A stretch of DNA of 64,000 bases from Cnuibacter physcomitrellae (GCF_014640535.1 NZ_BMHD01000001.1:2482214-2546213); one strand, 5' to 3'. Positions 50,646 through 59,704 are shown, counted from the first letter of the stretch. Notes: generated from the letters alone by a model not told the origin. Translations and numbers: made by a program.

Positions 50646-51278
50646 TCAGCTGGGGTAGCCGTAGCTCCCGACGGCCACGGCGAAGAATCCGATGGCCACG
50701 ATGAGGACGAGCAGTCCGATGCCGGTGACCACGAAGCCCACGATCGTCCCGGCGATGGCGAGCCCGCGACCCCTGTTGCCGGTGCGCTTGATCCGCGAGA
50801 GCGCCACGAGACCGAGGATCGCGCCGACCACCGCACCGACGGCGAGGAAGGTGAGGAAGAAGCCGAGGATGGCCGCCCCTCCCGCCACGCTGATCGACGC
50901 GATCGCGAGCGGCTCGTACGGCGGCAGAGCCGGGTACGGAGACGGGTAGCCGTACGGCTGCGGCTGACCGTAGGGCTGCTGCTGCGGGTAGGGCTGGCCG
51001 TAGGACGGCGGCGCGGGGGGCGCCGGCGCGTAGGACTGCGGCTGCCCGTACGCAGCCGCGGGATCAGGCTGGCCGTAGGGCTGCTGACTGTACGGCTGCG
51101 GCGAACCCGACGGCGGCACCGGAGCCGCGTACGGCTGCGATCCCGACGGCGGTGCCGGCGGAGCTGGCGGCACGGACGGCGCCGGCGGCACAGGCGCGCT
51201 CTGCGGTGCCGGCGGTACGGGCGGCACGCCCTCCATGGGCGGTGTCGGCTCCCCGGTACCCTGCTGCTCGTCGCTCAT
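50646..51278 (-). CDS. DUF4190 membrane protein with long Pro/Gln/Tyr-rich N terminus
   Basis: 210 aa. The first 120 residues are disordered (PPAPP, YGQPQ, QPY repeats), followed by the two DUF4190 helices around LSRIKRTGNRGRGLAIAGT. It is a paralogue of 50226. The likely start is ATG 51278 (MSDEQQ), which has AGGGGG at ideal spacing; ATG 51284 is an alternative in frame. The disordered N terminus could bind proteins, nucleic acids or the cell wall. Confidence 0.85.
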   Translation of the reverse strand: MSDEQQGTGEPTPPMEGVPPVPPAPQSAPVPPAPSVPPAPPAPPSGSQPYAAPVPPSGSPQPYSQQPYGQPDPAAAYGQPQSYAPAPPAPPSYGQPYPQQQPYGQPQPYGYPSPYPALPPYEPLAIASISVAGGAAILGFFLTFLAVGAVVGAILGLVALSRIKRTGNRGRGLAIAGTIVGFVVTGIGLLVLIVAIGFFAVAVGSYGYPS

Positions 51279-51362
51279 CGTCATCCCCCTGACTCACGGG
51301 CCCCGGATCGGGCCGGTTCGCAGACTAGCACCGCCCCCGGCCCGCTCTCGTGAGCACGGCGG

Positions 51363-52646
51363 TCAGGTCGCCGCGCCCTCGCGGGATCGGCGCATGAAGT
51401 CGAGCACGTCGCGGTCGACGATGATGTCGCTCGGCCGCAGCGGCCGCGTGAGGTAGAGCCCCTCGAGGGAGGTCAGCCGACTCAGGGCCACGTAGGTCTG
51501 TCCCGCGCTGAAGACACGGTGCCCGAGGTCGACCACGGCCTTCTCGTAGGTCTGCCCCTGGGACTTGTGGATGGTGACGGCCCACGCCAGGCGGAGCGGG
51601 AACTGGGTGAACTCGCCGACGACGTCCTTCGTGAGCTGCTTCGACTCGGTGGAGTACGAGTAGCGGTACTTCTCCCAGGCGACGGGCTCGACCTCGTGCT
51701 CCTCGTCGTCGACCTCCACCCGCACCTTCGTGCCGTCGATCCTCGTCACCGTGCCGACGGTGCCGTTGACCCATCGTGAGTCGGCGTCGTTGCGGAGGAA
51801 CATCACCTGCGCCCCCGTCTTCAGCTGCAGCTCGACGTCGGCGGGGTAGGCCCGGCCGCCGAACTCGCCGCTCACCTCGGCCTTCGCCGTGAGAGCCCGT
51901 CCCGGCAGCCGCTCGAGCGACGCCTTGTTGATGCGGTTGACGGCGTCGTTCCGGGTCGCGAGGGTCATCGTCCCGTCGTCGGGCGGGGTGCGCGCACCGG
52001 CCTCGTTGAGGACGTCGGCGATGTCCTTCGTCACCTGCCCGAATCGCACCGCGTTCAGCATGTACCGGAACTGGTCGTCGTTCTGACGGTGCACCTGCGT
52101 GAGCTCCACGATCCGCAACGGCGTCTGCTGCCAGACCACGGCGTCGAAGAACCACATGGAGCGGTAGCGGTCGGCGAAGTACGCCCGTTCCTCGCTGTCG
52201 CCGGGCACCGGGGGGAGCTGGTACGGGTCGCCGAACAGGACGATCTGCACGCCGCCGAACGGCTCCAGCTTGCGGTGGCGGGCGATGCGGAGCGACCGGT
52301 CGATCGCATCCATGAGGTCGGCGTTGACCATCGAGACCTCGTCGATGACGAGGGTGTCGATGGTGTTGAGCACCTTCCGGACGTCGGCGCGGAGCTCGAT
52401 CTCGTGGTCGGCGATGAGCCCGATCGGGAGTCCGAACAGCGAGTGGATGGTCTGGCCGCCGACGTTGAGCGCTGCGACCCCGGTCGGCGCGCTGATCACG
52501 ATCTGCTTCTCGGTGTTCCACGAGAGGTGGTTGAGGAGCGTCGACTTCCCGGTTCCGGCTCGGCCGGTGACGAGCACGTGCTCGCGGGTGCCCTCGATGA
52601 GGTCGAACACCCGCTGCTGCTCGTCAGACAGGGGCGGACGATCCAT
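51363..52646 (-). CDS. PIF1-like SF1 helicase (AAA-type ATPase)
   Basis: 427 aa. Walker A VTGRAGTGKSTLLN, motif Ia ISAPTGVAALN, Walker B TLVIDEVSMVN, motif III FGDPYQLPPV, and the C-terminal motif VTIHKSQGQTYEKAVVDLG with YVALSRLTSLEGLYL are all in place, as in PIF1 family 5'-3' helicases. It probably unwinds DNA at structured or replication-blocking sites. ATG 52646 follows AAAGG. No operon partner. Confidence 0.9.
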   Translation of the reverse strand: MDRPPLSDEQQRVFDLIEGTREHVLVTGRAGTGKSTLLNHLSWNTEKQIVISAPTGVAALNVGGQTIHSLFGLPIGLIADHEIELRADVRKVLNTIDTLVIDEVSMVNADLMDAIDRSLRIARHRKLEPFGGVQIVLFGDPYQLPPVPGDSEERAYFADRYRSMWFFDAVVWQQTPLRIVELTQVHRQNDDQFRYMLNAVRFGQVTKDIADVLNEAGARTPPDDGTMTLATRNDAVNRINKASLERLPGRALTAKAEVSGEFGGRAYPADVELQLKTGAQVMFLRNDADSRWVNGTVGTVTRIDGTKVRVEVDDEEHEVEPVAWEKYRYSYSTESKQLTKDVVGEFTQFPLRLAWAVTIHKSQGQTYEKAVVDLGHRVFSAGQTYVALSRLTSLEGLYLTRPLRPSDIIVDRDVLDFMRRSREGAAT

Positions 52647-52711
52647 GACTGGCCTTTCGGGATGCGAGTACCCAGGCTACCCGCCCGGGGGGCTGCGGCG
52701 ACCCGATTCCC

Positions 52712-52717
52712 TAGACT
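52712..52717 (+). promoter_or_regulatory. -10 box of a leaderless gene
   Basis: TAGACT sits 6 nt before ATG 52724, so the transcription start would coincide with the A of the start codon. No Shine-Dalgarno is present. No clear -35 is seen. Confidence 0.55.
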
Positions 52718-52723
52718 GTGGAC

Positions 52724-53752
52724 ATGAGCTTGTCGTCCACAGGCGAGCAGGGTGCTCGCCGACGCACGCTGCTCATCTGGGGCGGCATCGGCGCCCTGCT
52801 CCTGGTCGCCTTCGGCGCGTCCGTCGGAGCGATGGCGCGCGAGACGTACAGCCCCGAGGCCTTCGTCCGCGAGTACCTCGACGCCCTCGCCCGACACGAC
52901 GTCGACGCGGCGCTGGGCATGCCCGGGGTGGTCCTGACCTCGAGCGACGAGCCGGGCACAGGGGCCGCAGCCCTGCTGCAGGCGGATGCGCTGGGCACGC
53001 TCACCGACGTCTCGCTCGTCAGCGACGCTCAGATCGCCCCCGACCGGTATCGCCTGGTCTTCAGCTACAGCCTCGTCGGCTCCGACCGTCACGTCACAGA
53101 CGGACGCTCCGAGTTCGACGTCGTCCGCACGGGCTCCAGCGCGCTCGTCTTCCCCACCTGGGCCTTCGCGAAGTCACCGATCGCGTCCGCCACGATCACG
53201 GTCGCCCACGCCGCGTCGTTCACCGCCGGCGCAGCGGAGGTCGAGACGGCGGACCCGTCCGCGTTCCACGCCAGCGGCTCGTACGAGGTGCTGGTGCCCG
53301 GCATGTACGTGCTCTCCCACAGCGGTGACTTCCTCGGCGCCAAGAGCATCGGCATGGCCGCGACGGCTCCGCTCAGCTCCATCAGCGCGATCGTCGACGT
53401 CCAGCCCAAGCTCGCGCTGGTGAACGCGGTGCAGGACTCCGTCGACACCTTCCTCGACGCGTGCGCGGCGCAGACCGTGCTCTACCCTCCCGGATGCCCG
53501 TTCGGCCTCGCCGTCGACAACCGCATCACGAGCTCTCCGCAGTGGAGCATCGAGCAGTACCCGACCGTCTCCATCATCGCGGGCCAGTCGTCCTGGGTGG
53601 TCCCCTCGAGCAGCGGATCCGCACACGTCACGGTGGGGGAGCGCTCGCTCTTCGACGGCTCCGAGACCACCGTCGACGAGTCCGTCCCCTTCACGGTGAC
53701 GTTCACTCTCACCATCCAGCCCGACGGCACAGTGACCTTCGCCCAGCGCTGA
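52724..53752 (+). CDS. Membrane-anchored protein of unknown function
   Basis: 342 aa. One N-terminal helix (about 14-38) anchors a mostly beta-rich extracellular domain rich in Ser/Thr/Val. No catalytic motif is recognised. The single disulfide-suited pair is CAAQTVLYPPGC. TAGACT is 6 nt from ATG 52724, so it is likely translated leaderless; GTG 52718 is a less likely alternative. It stands alone between convergent and divergent genes. Confidence 0.85.
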   Translation: MSLSSTGEQGARRRTLLIWGGIGALLLVAFGASVGAMARETYSPEAFVREYLDALARHDVDAALGMPGVVLTSSDEPGTGAAALLQADALGTLTDVSLVSDAQIAPDRYRLVFSYSLVGSDRHVTDGRSEFDVVRTGSSALVFPTWAFAKSPIASATITVAHAASFTAGAAEVETADPSAFHASGSYEVLVPGMYVLSHSGDFLGAKSIGMAATAPLSSISAIVDVQPKLALVNAVQDSVDTFLDACAAQTVLYPPGCPFGLAVDNRITSSPQWSIEQYPTVSIIAGQSSWVVPSSSGSAHVTVGERSLFDGSETTVDESVPFTVTFTLTIQPDGTVTFAQR

Positions 53753-53778
53753 GGGTCAGTCCGGTTCCAGGCGGCCCG

Positions 53779-55113
53779 TCACCACCCGGGCGGTGCGGCG
53801 AACGCGATGAGGCCCGCCTCGGTCAGCAGCCGGGCGAGCTCGATCGTCGAGCGGTCGCCGAGGCGCGGACCCACGATCTGCGCGCCCAGGGGGAGACCGG
53901 CGCTGTCGAGTCCCAGGGGCACGATCGTCGACGGCACCCGGAGCGTGTTCACCAGCGCGCTCCAGGCCGAGGTCACCGGCCCGGCCGGCATCGACACGCC
54001 GTCGAGGTCGTAGCGTCGCCCGCTCTGGGGCCCGTCGTCGAGAAGCGGCGCGCTGCCGAAGGTCGCCGGCGCGATCACCAGCGCTCCGCCGAGGCGGTGC
54101 GTCCACTGCTCGGAGAGCTCGAGCTGTCTCTCGACGTCCGTCCACGAGGCGGGCGACCCCGCGGTCCCGTACGTCAGCTCGCCCGCGACCAGCCGGCCGA
54201 AGAGCTCGACCACGTCGCTCCACTCGGTGCGCAGCTCCTCGACCCGGGCGCCCGCATCCGACACACCCACCGCGAGCCGTGCCACCGCATCCGACTGCTC
54301 GCGCGTGGTGGGAGCAGCGGCATCCGTCCAGACCAGCACACGCGCACCGCGCAGCGAGCTCACCGCATGGGGCGCCGGCGTCGGCGCTCCCTCACCGGGA
54401 GTGCCGGGCCCCGAGAGCACCTCGAGCAGCAGGGCGAGATCGTCCGCCGAGCGAGCGAGGGGACCGCTCATCGACAGCGGCGGCTCGAGCCTCGACCCGA
54501 GCGGACGCGGCAGATGCCCGCGCTTCGAGATCAGCCCGTGGCTCGGGACGTGTCCGAACGTCCCGCTCCAGGCGCTCGGCACGCGGATGGACCCCGCGAG
54601 ATCGCTGCCGAGGTCGGCGACCGAGAGGCCCGCGGCCACGGCGGCGGCGGATCCGCCCGACGACCCGCCCGGCGTACGAGTCGGATCCCACGGGTTGCGC
54701 GTCACCCCGTACAGCTCGCTGCGCGTCTGGTGATCGCCCAGCTCGTCGGGCAGGTTGGTCTTGCCGACGACGATCGCGCCCGCAGCCCGCAGCCGCCGCA
54801 CGGCGGGAGCATCCTCGCTCGGCGTGGACAGAGAGGAGCGCCGACCATCCGAGGCGGGCAGCCCCGCCACCGCGAACGAGTCCTTCACCGTCATCGGAAC
54901 GCCGCCCAGGACACCCGGGTCGCGGCCGGATGCGCGTGCCTCGTCGACCGCGGCGGCCTCCGCGAGCGCCCGGTCACGGTCGACGACCACCACCGCGTTG
55001 AGCTCCCCGCCACGGCGCTCGATGAGGTCGAGGTGGGCCGACACGAGCTCCACGGCGGAGATGTCGCCGGCGTCGAGCATCCGCAGCGCCGTCGTGGCGT
55101 CGGGGACGATCAC
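53779..55113 (-). CDS. Amidase-signature enzyme
   Basis: 444 aa of the amidase signature family. The Ser-cisSer-Lys triad sits in VPMTVKDSF (Lys), PGGSSGGSAAAVAAGL (cis-Ser) and SDLAGSIRVPSAWSG (nucleophile Ser); the latter shows DLAGS where DxGGS is usual. The substrate is unknown; candidates include small amides or Glu-tRNA-type amides. The GTG start (55113) overlaps the upstream CopD/CtaG gene by 4 bp, so it is co-transcribed with it for no obvious metabolic reason. Confidence 0.88.
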   Translation of the reverse strand: MIVPDATTALRMLDAGDISAVELVSAHLDLIERRGGELNAVVVVDRDRALAEAAAVDEARASGRDPGVLGGVPMTVKDSFAVAGLPASDGRRSSLSTPSEDAPAVRRLRAAGAIVVGKTNLPDELGDHQTRSELYGVTRNPWDPTRTPGGSSGGSAAAVAAGLSVADLGSDLAGSIRVPSAWSGTFGHVPSHGLISKRGHLPRPLGSRLEPPLSMSGPLARSADDLALLLEVLSGPGTPGEGAPTPAPHAVSSLRGARVLVWTDAAAPTTREQSDAVARLAVGVSDAGARVEELRTEWSDVVELFGRLVAGELTYGTAGSPASWTDVERQLELSEQWTHRLGGALVIAPATFGSAPLLDDGPQSGRRYDLDGVSMPAGPVTSAWSALVNTLRVPSTIVPLGLDSAGLPLGAQIVGPRLGDRSTIELARLLTEAGLIAFAAPPGW

Positions 55114-57077
55114 CGGCCGCCGTCTCGCGCCGAGAGCTTCTCGAGCATCGCGTTGTACTCCGCGAGCTCGGCGTTGTTGGTGCGGTCGGCCGCGCGATCC
55201 TTCCGCGTGGCCTCCTTCTTGTCGCTCATGCTCCACTGCACGGCCACGACGACGGCGAGGATGAAGGTGGGGATCTCGCCCACGCTCCACGCGACTCCGC
55301 CGCCGTTCTGCTGATCGACGAGCGCGCTCGGTCCCCACGTGCGGCCCATCGCCCCGAACCAGTCGGCCATGAGCAGACCCGTGCCGCTCATCAGCGCCAG
55401 GCCGAAGAAGGCGTGGAAGGCCATCGTGGCGAGCAGCAGCAGGAGCCGGAACGGGTAGGGCAGCTTGTAGGGCACCGGGTCGATGCCGATGAGCGCCTGC
55501 ACGAAGAGGTACCCGACGATGAGGAAGTGCACGATCATCCACTCGTGACCGATGTGGTCGACGGTGGCCCAGCGGAACAGCGGCGTGTAGTAGAACGCGA
55601 CGAGCGAGGTGGCGAACAGCACGCCGGCCACGATCGGGTTGGCGATCACCGTCGCGACACGCGAGTGCACGGCGAGCAGGATCCACTCGCGGATGCCGCG
55701 GGTGCCGTCGGACCGCTTGTCGATCGCGCGGAGCGCCAGCGTGACGGGACCGGCGGGGACCAGCAGGAGCGGCACCATCATGCTCAGGGTCATGTGCCCG
55801 AACATGTGCACGCTGAACAGGTACTTCTCGTAGACGTTGAGCCCGCCGTTCGTGACCCAGAACAGCAGCAGCATCCCGGCGACCCAGAGCACGCTCCGGT
55901 ACCAGGGCCACGCGTCGCCACGGCGGCGCAGCTTGATCACCCCGGCGAGGTAGAAAGCGATGCCGAACCCGCACACCAGCACCCACAGCAGGTCGAAGTT
56001 CCACGACGTCAGGTAGGTGAGGAAGGACGGCTCGGGCGGGAGCGGCTCGCCGGTGAGGATCTGCGCCGGCGTCTGCACCACCGGGATCTCCTGCGACACC
56101 GGCGTCGCGGTGCGCCCGAGCGCCGCCGCGAAGCCCGTGGCGATGCCCATGAACACCATCTCGACGGCGACGAGCCACCAGAAGTACCCGCGGTGCCCGG
56201 TCCGGTCGAGGCGACGGACCAGGAAGGTGCGGTGCAGGGCGCCGATGACCCCGAGGGCGAGCAGAGCGCCCACCTTCACCAGGACCAGTGCGCCGTACGC
56301 GCTGGCCAGCTGGTCGAGGGTGCCGATGCGCAGCTGGGCGCTCACGTAGCCCGAGAGGGCCACGACCACGAAGCAGATCAGCGCCACCGCGGAGTAGCGC
56401 GACACCGCCGCGACGAGGTCGAGCGTCTCGAGGCGGCGGCTCAGGAGGGCCAGCACGAGGAGCCCGCCGAGCCAGGCGGCCGCGAAGATGATGTGGAGGG
56501 CGAGCGCGGTGACCGCGGCGTCGTGGCCCTCGGTGCCCGAGGCGTGGCCCTGCTGCGCCATCGGGATGAGCGCCGCGGCCGAGAGCAGCCCCACGAAGAA
56601 CAGCGCCGTCTGGTTGCGCACGGCGAAGCACAGCACGGTCAGCACCGCGCCGAGGAGCGTCGTCCAGAGCCAGGCCTGGCCGAGGGCGATCTGCGTGAGG
56701 AACTGGCCGAGCCCCTGGGAGAAGCTGTCGTCGAGGCTGACCGTGCGGGCGGTGACGCTGAGGTAGTTGAAGAACCCCGTCACCGCGGCCGACACCGTGA
56801 ACAGAGCGGACGCGGCGGCCGCGATGTCGAGCGTCTTGCCGTACTCGTCACTGCCGGCACGGAACACGAAGAGCGCCATGCCGAGAGCCCCGATCATGCC
56901 GGCGGCGGCGATGTTCACGATCATCTGCGCCACGGGGAGCCCGTAGCGGACGACGTCGCCCGGGTCCTGCAGGAGCTGCGGGGCCGCGGCGCCGCCGACG
57001 GCGAGCGCGATCAGGAGTGCGGCGAACGACGCGACCACCAGCGCGGCGGGCGCGACGATCCTCACGACTCGTGTCAC
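55110..57077 (-). CDS. CopD-CtaG fusion: copper transport / cytochrome c oxidase assembly protein
   Basis: 655-aa polytopic protein. The N-terminal half (about 1-330) resembles CopD, with an HIIFAAAWLGGLLVLALL motif. The C-terminal half (about 370-650) resembles caa3_CtaG, with HMFGHMTLSMMVPLLLVPAGPVTLALRA and FHAFFGLALMSGTGLL histidine motifs. It should move copper for oxidase assembly. GTG 57077 (VTRVVRIVAP) is chosen because -10-like TACGCT lies 6 nt upstream (57084-57089), suggesting a leaderless mRNA; a longer ORF is open but lacks support. Confidence 0.85.
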   Translation of the reverse strand: MTRVVRIVAPAALVVASFAALLIALAVGGAAAPQLLQDPGDVVRYGLPVAQMIVNIAAAGMIGALGMALFVFRAGSDEYGKTLDIAAAASALFTVSAAVTGFFNYLSVTARTVSLDDSFSQGLGQFLTQIALGQAWLWTTLLGAVLTVLCFAVRNQTALFFVGLLSAAALIPMAQQGHASGTEGHDAAVTALALHIIFAAAWLGGLLVLALLSRRLETLDLVAAVSRYSAVALICFVVVALSGYVSAQLRIGTLDQLASAYGALVLVKVGALLALGVIGALHRTFLVRRLDRTGHRGYFWWLVAVEMVFMGIATGFAAALGRTATPVSQEIPVVQTPAQILTGEPLPPEPSFLTYLTSWNFDLLWVLVCGFGIAFYLAGVIKLRRRGDAWPWYRSVLWVAGMLLLFWVTNGGLNVYEKYLFSVHMFGHMTLSMMVPLLLVPAGPVTLALRAIDKRSDGTRGIREWILLAVHSRVATVIANPIVAGVLFATSLVAFYYTPLFRWATVDHIGHEWMIVHFLIVGYLFVQALIGIDPVPYKLPYPFRLLLLLATMAFHAFFGLALMSGTGLLMADWFGAMGRTWGPSALVDQQNGGGVAWSVGEIPTFILAVVVAVQWSMSDKKEATRKDRAADRTNNAELAEYNAMLEKLSARDGGR

Positions 57078-57142
57078 CCGACAAGCGTACGCGCCCCATC
57101 CTGAGCGCCGCCCCTCGCTCGGCACGCGCCCGGTATGCAGAA

Positions 57143-57172
57143 AAGGGCGCCGACCGTGAGGTCGACGCCCTT
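57143..57172 (-). terminator. Rho-independent terminator of the HU gene
   Basis: AAGGGCG and CGCCCTT pair, with inner CGACC/GGTCG, and the RNA (minus strand) continues CCCTTTTCTG, a U-rich tail. It lies 18 bp beyond the HU stop. Confidence 0.8.
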
Positions 57173-57190
57173 CCTACAGAAGTCGGGGAC

Positions 57191-57478
57191 TTACTTGGCA
57201 GCAGCCTTCAGCTTCGAGCCCGCCGAGATCTTGACCGAGTAGCCGGCCGGGATCTCGATGGTGGCGCCGGTCTGCGGGTTGCGGCCGGTGCGGGCGGCAC
57301 GCTCGGTGCGCTCGACGGCGATCCAGCCCGGGATGGTGACCTTGGTGCCGCTCGAGACGGAGTCGGCCAGGGTCGAGAACAGACCGTCGAGCACGTCGTT
57401 GACAGCGGACTGGGTCTGACCCGAAGCGGCGGCGACGGCTGCGACGAGCTCGGTCTTGTTGAGTGACTTATCAGCCAT
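57191..57478 (-). CDS. HU-family DNA-binding protein
   Basis: 95 aa. Typical HU layout: NKTELVAAVAAASG, GTKVTIPGWIAVERTERAARTGRNPQTG with the DNA-gripping beta arm, and ending PAGYSVKISAGSKLK. A nucleoid protein that bends DNA. ATG 57478 is preceded by a strong GAGGAGG. The 82-bp gap to rpsN contains two palindromes. Confidence 0.95.
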   Translation of the reverse strand: MADKSLNKTELVAAVAAASGQTQSAVNDVLDGLFSTLADSVSSGTKVTIPGWIAVERTERAARTGRNPQTGATIEIPAGYSVKISAGSKLKAAAK

Positions 57479-57502
57479 GGGTGTCCTCCTCGGACCTTCT
57501 TC

Positions 57503-57518
57503 GCTACCGACCGGTAGC
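57503..57518. promoter_or_regulatory. Perfect palindrome upstream of HU
   Basis: GCTACCG-AC-CGGTAGC lies 25-40 bp before the HU start codon, in the mRNA leader or promoter. It may be an operator or a 5' hairpin. Confidence 0.35.
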
Positions 57519-57530
57519 TCCCTAATTGAT

Positions 57531-57556
57531 ACAGGCGGTCGGGAACGACCGCCTGT
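57531..57556 (-). terminator. Hairpin after rpsN
   Basis: ACAGGCGGTCG (57531-57541) and CGACCGCCTGT (57546-57556) form an 11-bp perfect stem with a 4-nt loop, 3 bp past the rpsN stop. It fits the end of the rpmB-rpmG-rpsN operon. Only a short A/T stretch follows. Confidence 0.6.
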
Positions 57557-57559
57557 AAC

Positions 57560-57865
57560 CTACCAGCTGGACTTGGTGATGCCCGGCAACTCGCCACGGT
57601 GCGCCATGTCGCGGAAGCGCACACGCGAGATGCCGAACTTCGTCAGCACTCCACGGGGACGTCCGTCGATGGCGTCGCGGCTGCGGACGCGAGCCGGCGA
57701 GGCGTTGCGGGGGAGCTTCTGCAGGCCGAGGCGGGCGGCCTCGCGCTCCTCGTCGGTGCTGCTCGGGCTCACGAGAGCCTTCTTCAGCTCGGCGCGACGA
57801 GCCGCGTAGCGGTCGACGATCACCTTGCGCTGCTCGTTGCGCGCGATCTTGCTCTTCTTGGCCAT
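57560..57865 (-). CDS. rpsN: 30S ribosomal protein S14 (zinc-independent form)
   Basis: 101 aa, [14 protein letters not shown]...[35 protein letters not shown]. The four zinc-binding cysteines of the C+ form are absent, and the protein is of the longer S14 type. Zinc-independent paralogues are commonly repressed by Zur and expressed when zinc is scarce. Encoded next to L33 and L28 and close to the zur/znu operon. Confidence 0.95.
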   Translation of the reverse strand: MAKKSKIARNEQRKVIVDRYAARRAELKKALVSPSSTDEEREAARLGLQKLPRNASPARVRSRDAIDGRPRGVLTKFGISRVRFRDMAHRGELPGITKSSW

Positions 57866-57868
57866 TGT

Positions 57869-58036
57869 TTACCGCTCCTCTCGGAAGTCGACGTGCTTGC
57901 GGATCACCGGGTCGTACTTCTTGAGGACGAGACGGTCGGGGTCGTTGCGACGGTTCTTCTTCGTCACGTAGGTGTAGCCGGTGCCCGCGGTGGAGCGGAG
58001 CTTGATGATCGGCCGGATGTCCTGCTGCTTAGCCAT
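57869..58036 (-). CDS. rpmG: 50S ribosomal protein L33 (zinc-independent form)
   Basis: 55 aa, [20 protein letters not shown]...DFREER. No CxxC pairs, so it is the C- form. ATG 58036 overlaps the rpmB stop by one base (TGATG), consistent with translational coupling; rpsN follows 3 bp later. Confidence 0.93.
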   Translation of the reverse strand: MAKQQDIRPIIKLRSTAGTGYTYVTKKNRRNDPDRLVLKKYDPVIRKHVDFREER

Positions 58037-58272
58037 CAGATCTTCTCCCCACGCGCCAGGATGTCCTTGACGACGGACTCGATGCCGCGAGCATCGATCA
58101 CCTTGATGCCCTTGGCCGAGACGTTCAGGGTGACGTTACGGCGAAGCGACGGGACGTAGTAGGTCTTCTTCTGCACGTTCGGGTCGAACCGCCGCTTGGT
58201 ACGACGGTGCGAGTGCGAGATGTTGTGACCGAAGCCGGGAACGGCTCCTGTCACCTGGCACACTGCTGCCAC
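58036..58272 (-). CDS. rpmB: 50S ribosomal protein L28 (cysteine-poor form)
   Basis: 78 aa, [36 protein letters not shown]... Only one cysteine is present, so the zinc-binding pairs of the C+ form are lost. First gene of the rpmB-rpmG-rpsN operon. GTG start at 58272 with GGAGG upstream. The grouping of cysteine-poor L28, L33 and S14 is a hallmark of zinc-responsive ribosomal-protein operons in actinobacteria. Confidence 0.93.
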   Translation of the reverse strand: MAAVCQVTGAVPGFGHNISHSHRRTKRRFDPNVQKKTYYVPSLRRNVTLNVSAKGIKVIDARGIESVVKDILARGEKI

Positions 58273-58292
58273 TGTTCCTCCATTTGGTTACC

Positions 58293-58312
58293 GTGAAGAC
58301 GAGCGTCTTCAC
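58293..58312. promoter_or_regulatory. Palindrome in the rpmB leader/promoter region
   Basis: GTGAAGACGAGCGTCTTCAC is a perfect 20-bp palindrome, 21-40 bp upstream of the rpmB start. It does not have the spacing of a Zur box (TGAAAATGATTTTCA), but its position makes it a candidate operator or attenuator of this operon. Confidence 0.4.
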
Positions 58313-58412
58313 CCAAGATGACTTGTCGGCGAACCGGGCTGTGCCCGGTCCACAATGGGCGGAGGCTCCACCCAACCTTCCTAGAGTACGCGACGGATGC
58401 GCATCCGCCAAG

Positions 58413-58802
58413 TCAGCGCTGGGGCGGGACGCAGGCTGAGCAGAACCCGAAGATGTCGACCACGTGCTCGGGCCGGCTGAACCCGTGCAGCTTCGCCGTG
58501 CGCTGCGCCCACTCCTCGACCTCGTCGGCCTCGATCTCCACCGTCAGGCCGCAGCTGCGGCAGATGAGGTGGTGGTGGTGCGCCAGGGAGCAGGCCCGGT
58601 ACAGCGCCTCGCCCTCGGGCGACTGCAGCGAATCGGCCTCACCCTCCTGGGCGAGGTCGTTCAGCGCGCGGTACACGGTGGCCAGGCCGATCTGCGATCC
58701 GGAGCCCTTGAGCGAGGAGTGGAGCGTCTGCGCGCTGACGAAGCCGATCTGCGATCCGAGCGCCGACCGCACGGCCTCCCGCTGCCAGGTGTTGCGCTTC
58801 AT
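58413..58802 (-). CDS. zur: Fur-family zinc uptake regulator
   Basis: 129 aa from MKRNTWQREAVRSALG. A winged-helix domain (residues 1-85, with VSAQTLHSSLKG and IGLATVYRALNDL), then the metal-binding half with LAHHHHLICRSCG and FGFCSACV zinc cysteines. Adjacent znuB/C/A genes make Zur more likely than Fur. ATG 58802 overlaps the znuB stop by 4 bp; an upstream Met adds eight residues. It should repress the znu operon when zinc is sufficient. Confidence 0.9.
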   Translation of the reverse strand: MKRNTWQREAVRSALGSQIGFVSAQTLHSSLKGSGSQIGLATVYRALNDLAQEGEADSLQSPEGEALYRACSLAHHHHLICRSCGLTVEIEADEVEEWAQRTAKLHGFSRPEHVVDIFGFCSACVPPQR

Positions 58803-59704
58803 GCCCTCTCCGTCCTCTCCTCCCACGGTAACGCGGATCGGCTGGGGGTATGCCGTCTGCCGTCACGCCCTCGGCGGACACGTTCCACGATGCGGCACAC
58901 GACGTAGATGAGAAAGGAGATCGTCGTGACGTACGGGCTGATCGGCACGGAGGATCCGAGCGCGAGCAGGATGCCGCCGACCAGCGAGCCGACGGCGAAG
59001 AGCGTGGAGAGCAAGGGCACGACCACGGGTGACTTCGACACCCGCAGCGCCGCCGCGGCCGGGGTGACCAGCACGGAGAGCACCAGCAGGGATCCGACGA
59101 TCTGCACCGACACCGCGACGGCGAGGCCGAGGAGCAGCATGAACCAGATGGACATCGCGCGGGTCGGCACCCCGCGAGCCGCCGCCACGTCGGCGTCGAC
59201 GCTCGCGAACGTCAGCGGGCGCCAGGTGAGGAGCAGGCCGATCACGACGATGGCCGAGATCACGATGAGGGAGTTCAGGCGCGGATCGTCGACGGCGACG
59301 ATCTGGCCCGTGAGGAGCCCGAACTTATTGGCCGATCGCCCCGGGTAGAGAGCGAGGCACAGGATCCCGAGCCCCAGCCCGAACGGCATGAGCACGGCGA
59401 TGATCGAGTTGCGGTCGCGTGCCCTCGCCCCCAGGATGCCGATGAGCAGGGCCGCGACGATCGACCCCGCGAGCGCACCCTCGACCACGCCGATGCCGAA
59501 CAGCAGCCCCGCGGCCGCCCCGGCGAACGACAGCTCGCTGATGCCGTGCACGGCGAAGGCCATGTCGCGCGACATCACGAAGACCCCGATCAGTCCGCCG
59601 ACCACCCCGAGCACGGCTCCCGCGATGATCGAGTTCTGCAGCAGGGCCAGCAGCTGTCCGTAGTCGCTGAAGTCGAAGATCTGCGACCAGATGTCGTCCA
59701 TCAC
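58799..59704 (-). CDS. znuB: Zinc ABC transporter permease ZnuB
   Basis: 301-aa polytopic permease (ABC-3 family) with GGLIGVFVMSRDMAFAVHGISELSFAGAAAG and a conserved VGSLLVLSVLVTPAAAAL. GTG 59704 overlaps znuC by 4 bp (GTGA); ATG 59701 is a possible alternative. Forms the zinc channel with ZnuC. Confidence 0.92.
   Translation of the reverse strand: MMDDIWSQIFDFSDYGQLLALLQNSIIAGAVLGVVGGLIGVFVMSRDMAFAVHGISELSFAGAAAGLLFGIGVVEGALAGSIVAALLIGILGARARDRNSIIAVLMPFGLGLGILCLALYPGRSANKFGLLTGQIVAVDDPRLNSLIVISAIVVIGLLLTWRPLTFASVDADVAAARGVPTRAMSIWFMLLLGLAVAVSVQIVGSLLVLSVLVTPAAAALRVSKSPVVVPLLSTLFAVGSLVGGILLALGSSVPISPYVTTISFLIYVVCRIVERVRRGRDGRRHTPSRSALPWEERTERA

Noticed and set aside
55413-57104. 563-codon open frame opposite CopD-CtaG
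   Set aside because: Antisense shadow; composition is Glu/Arg/His-rich, and the CopD-CtaG frame has transmembrane helices and conserved histidines.
58293-58312. Palindrome before rpmB called a Zur box
   Set aside because: It lacks the TGA(A/G)AA(N)G core spacing of Zur sites; kept only as a regulatory candidate.
58394-58407. Perfect palindrome CGGATGCGCATCCG downstream of zur
   Set aside because: A 14-bp palindrome with no loop near a stop codon; too common in GC-rich DNA to call an operator or terminator.
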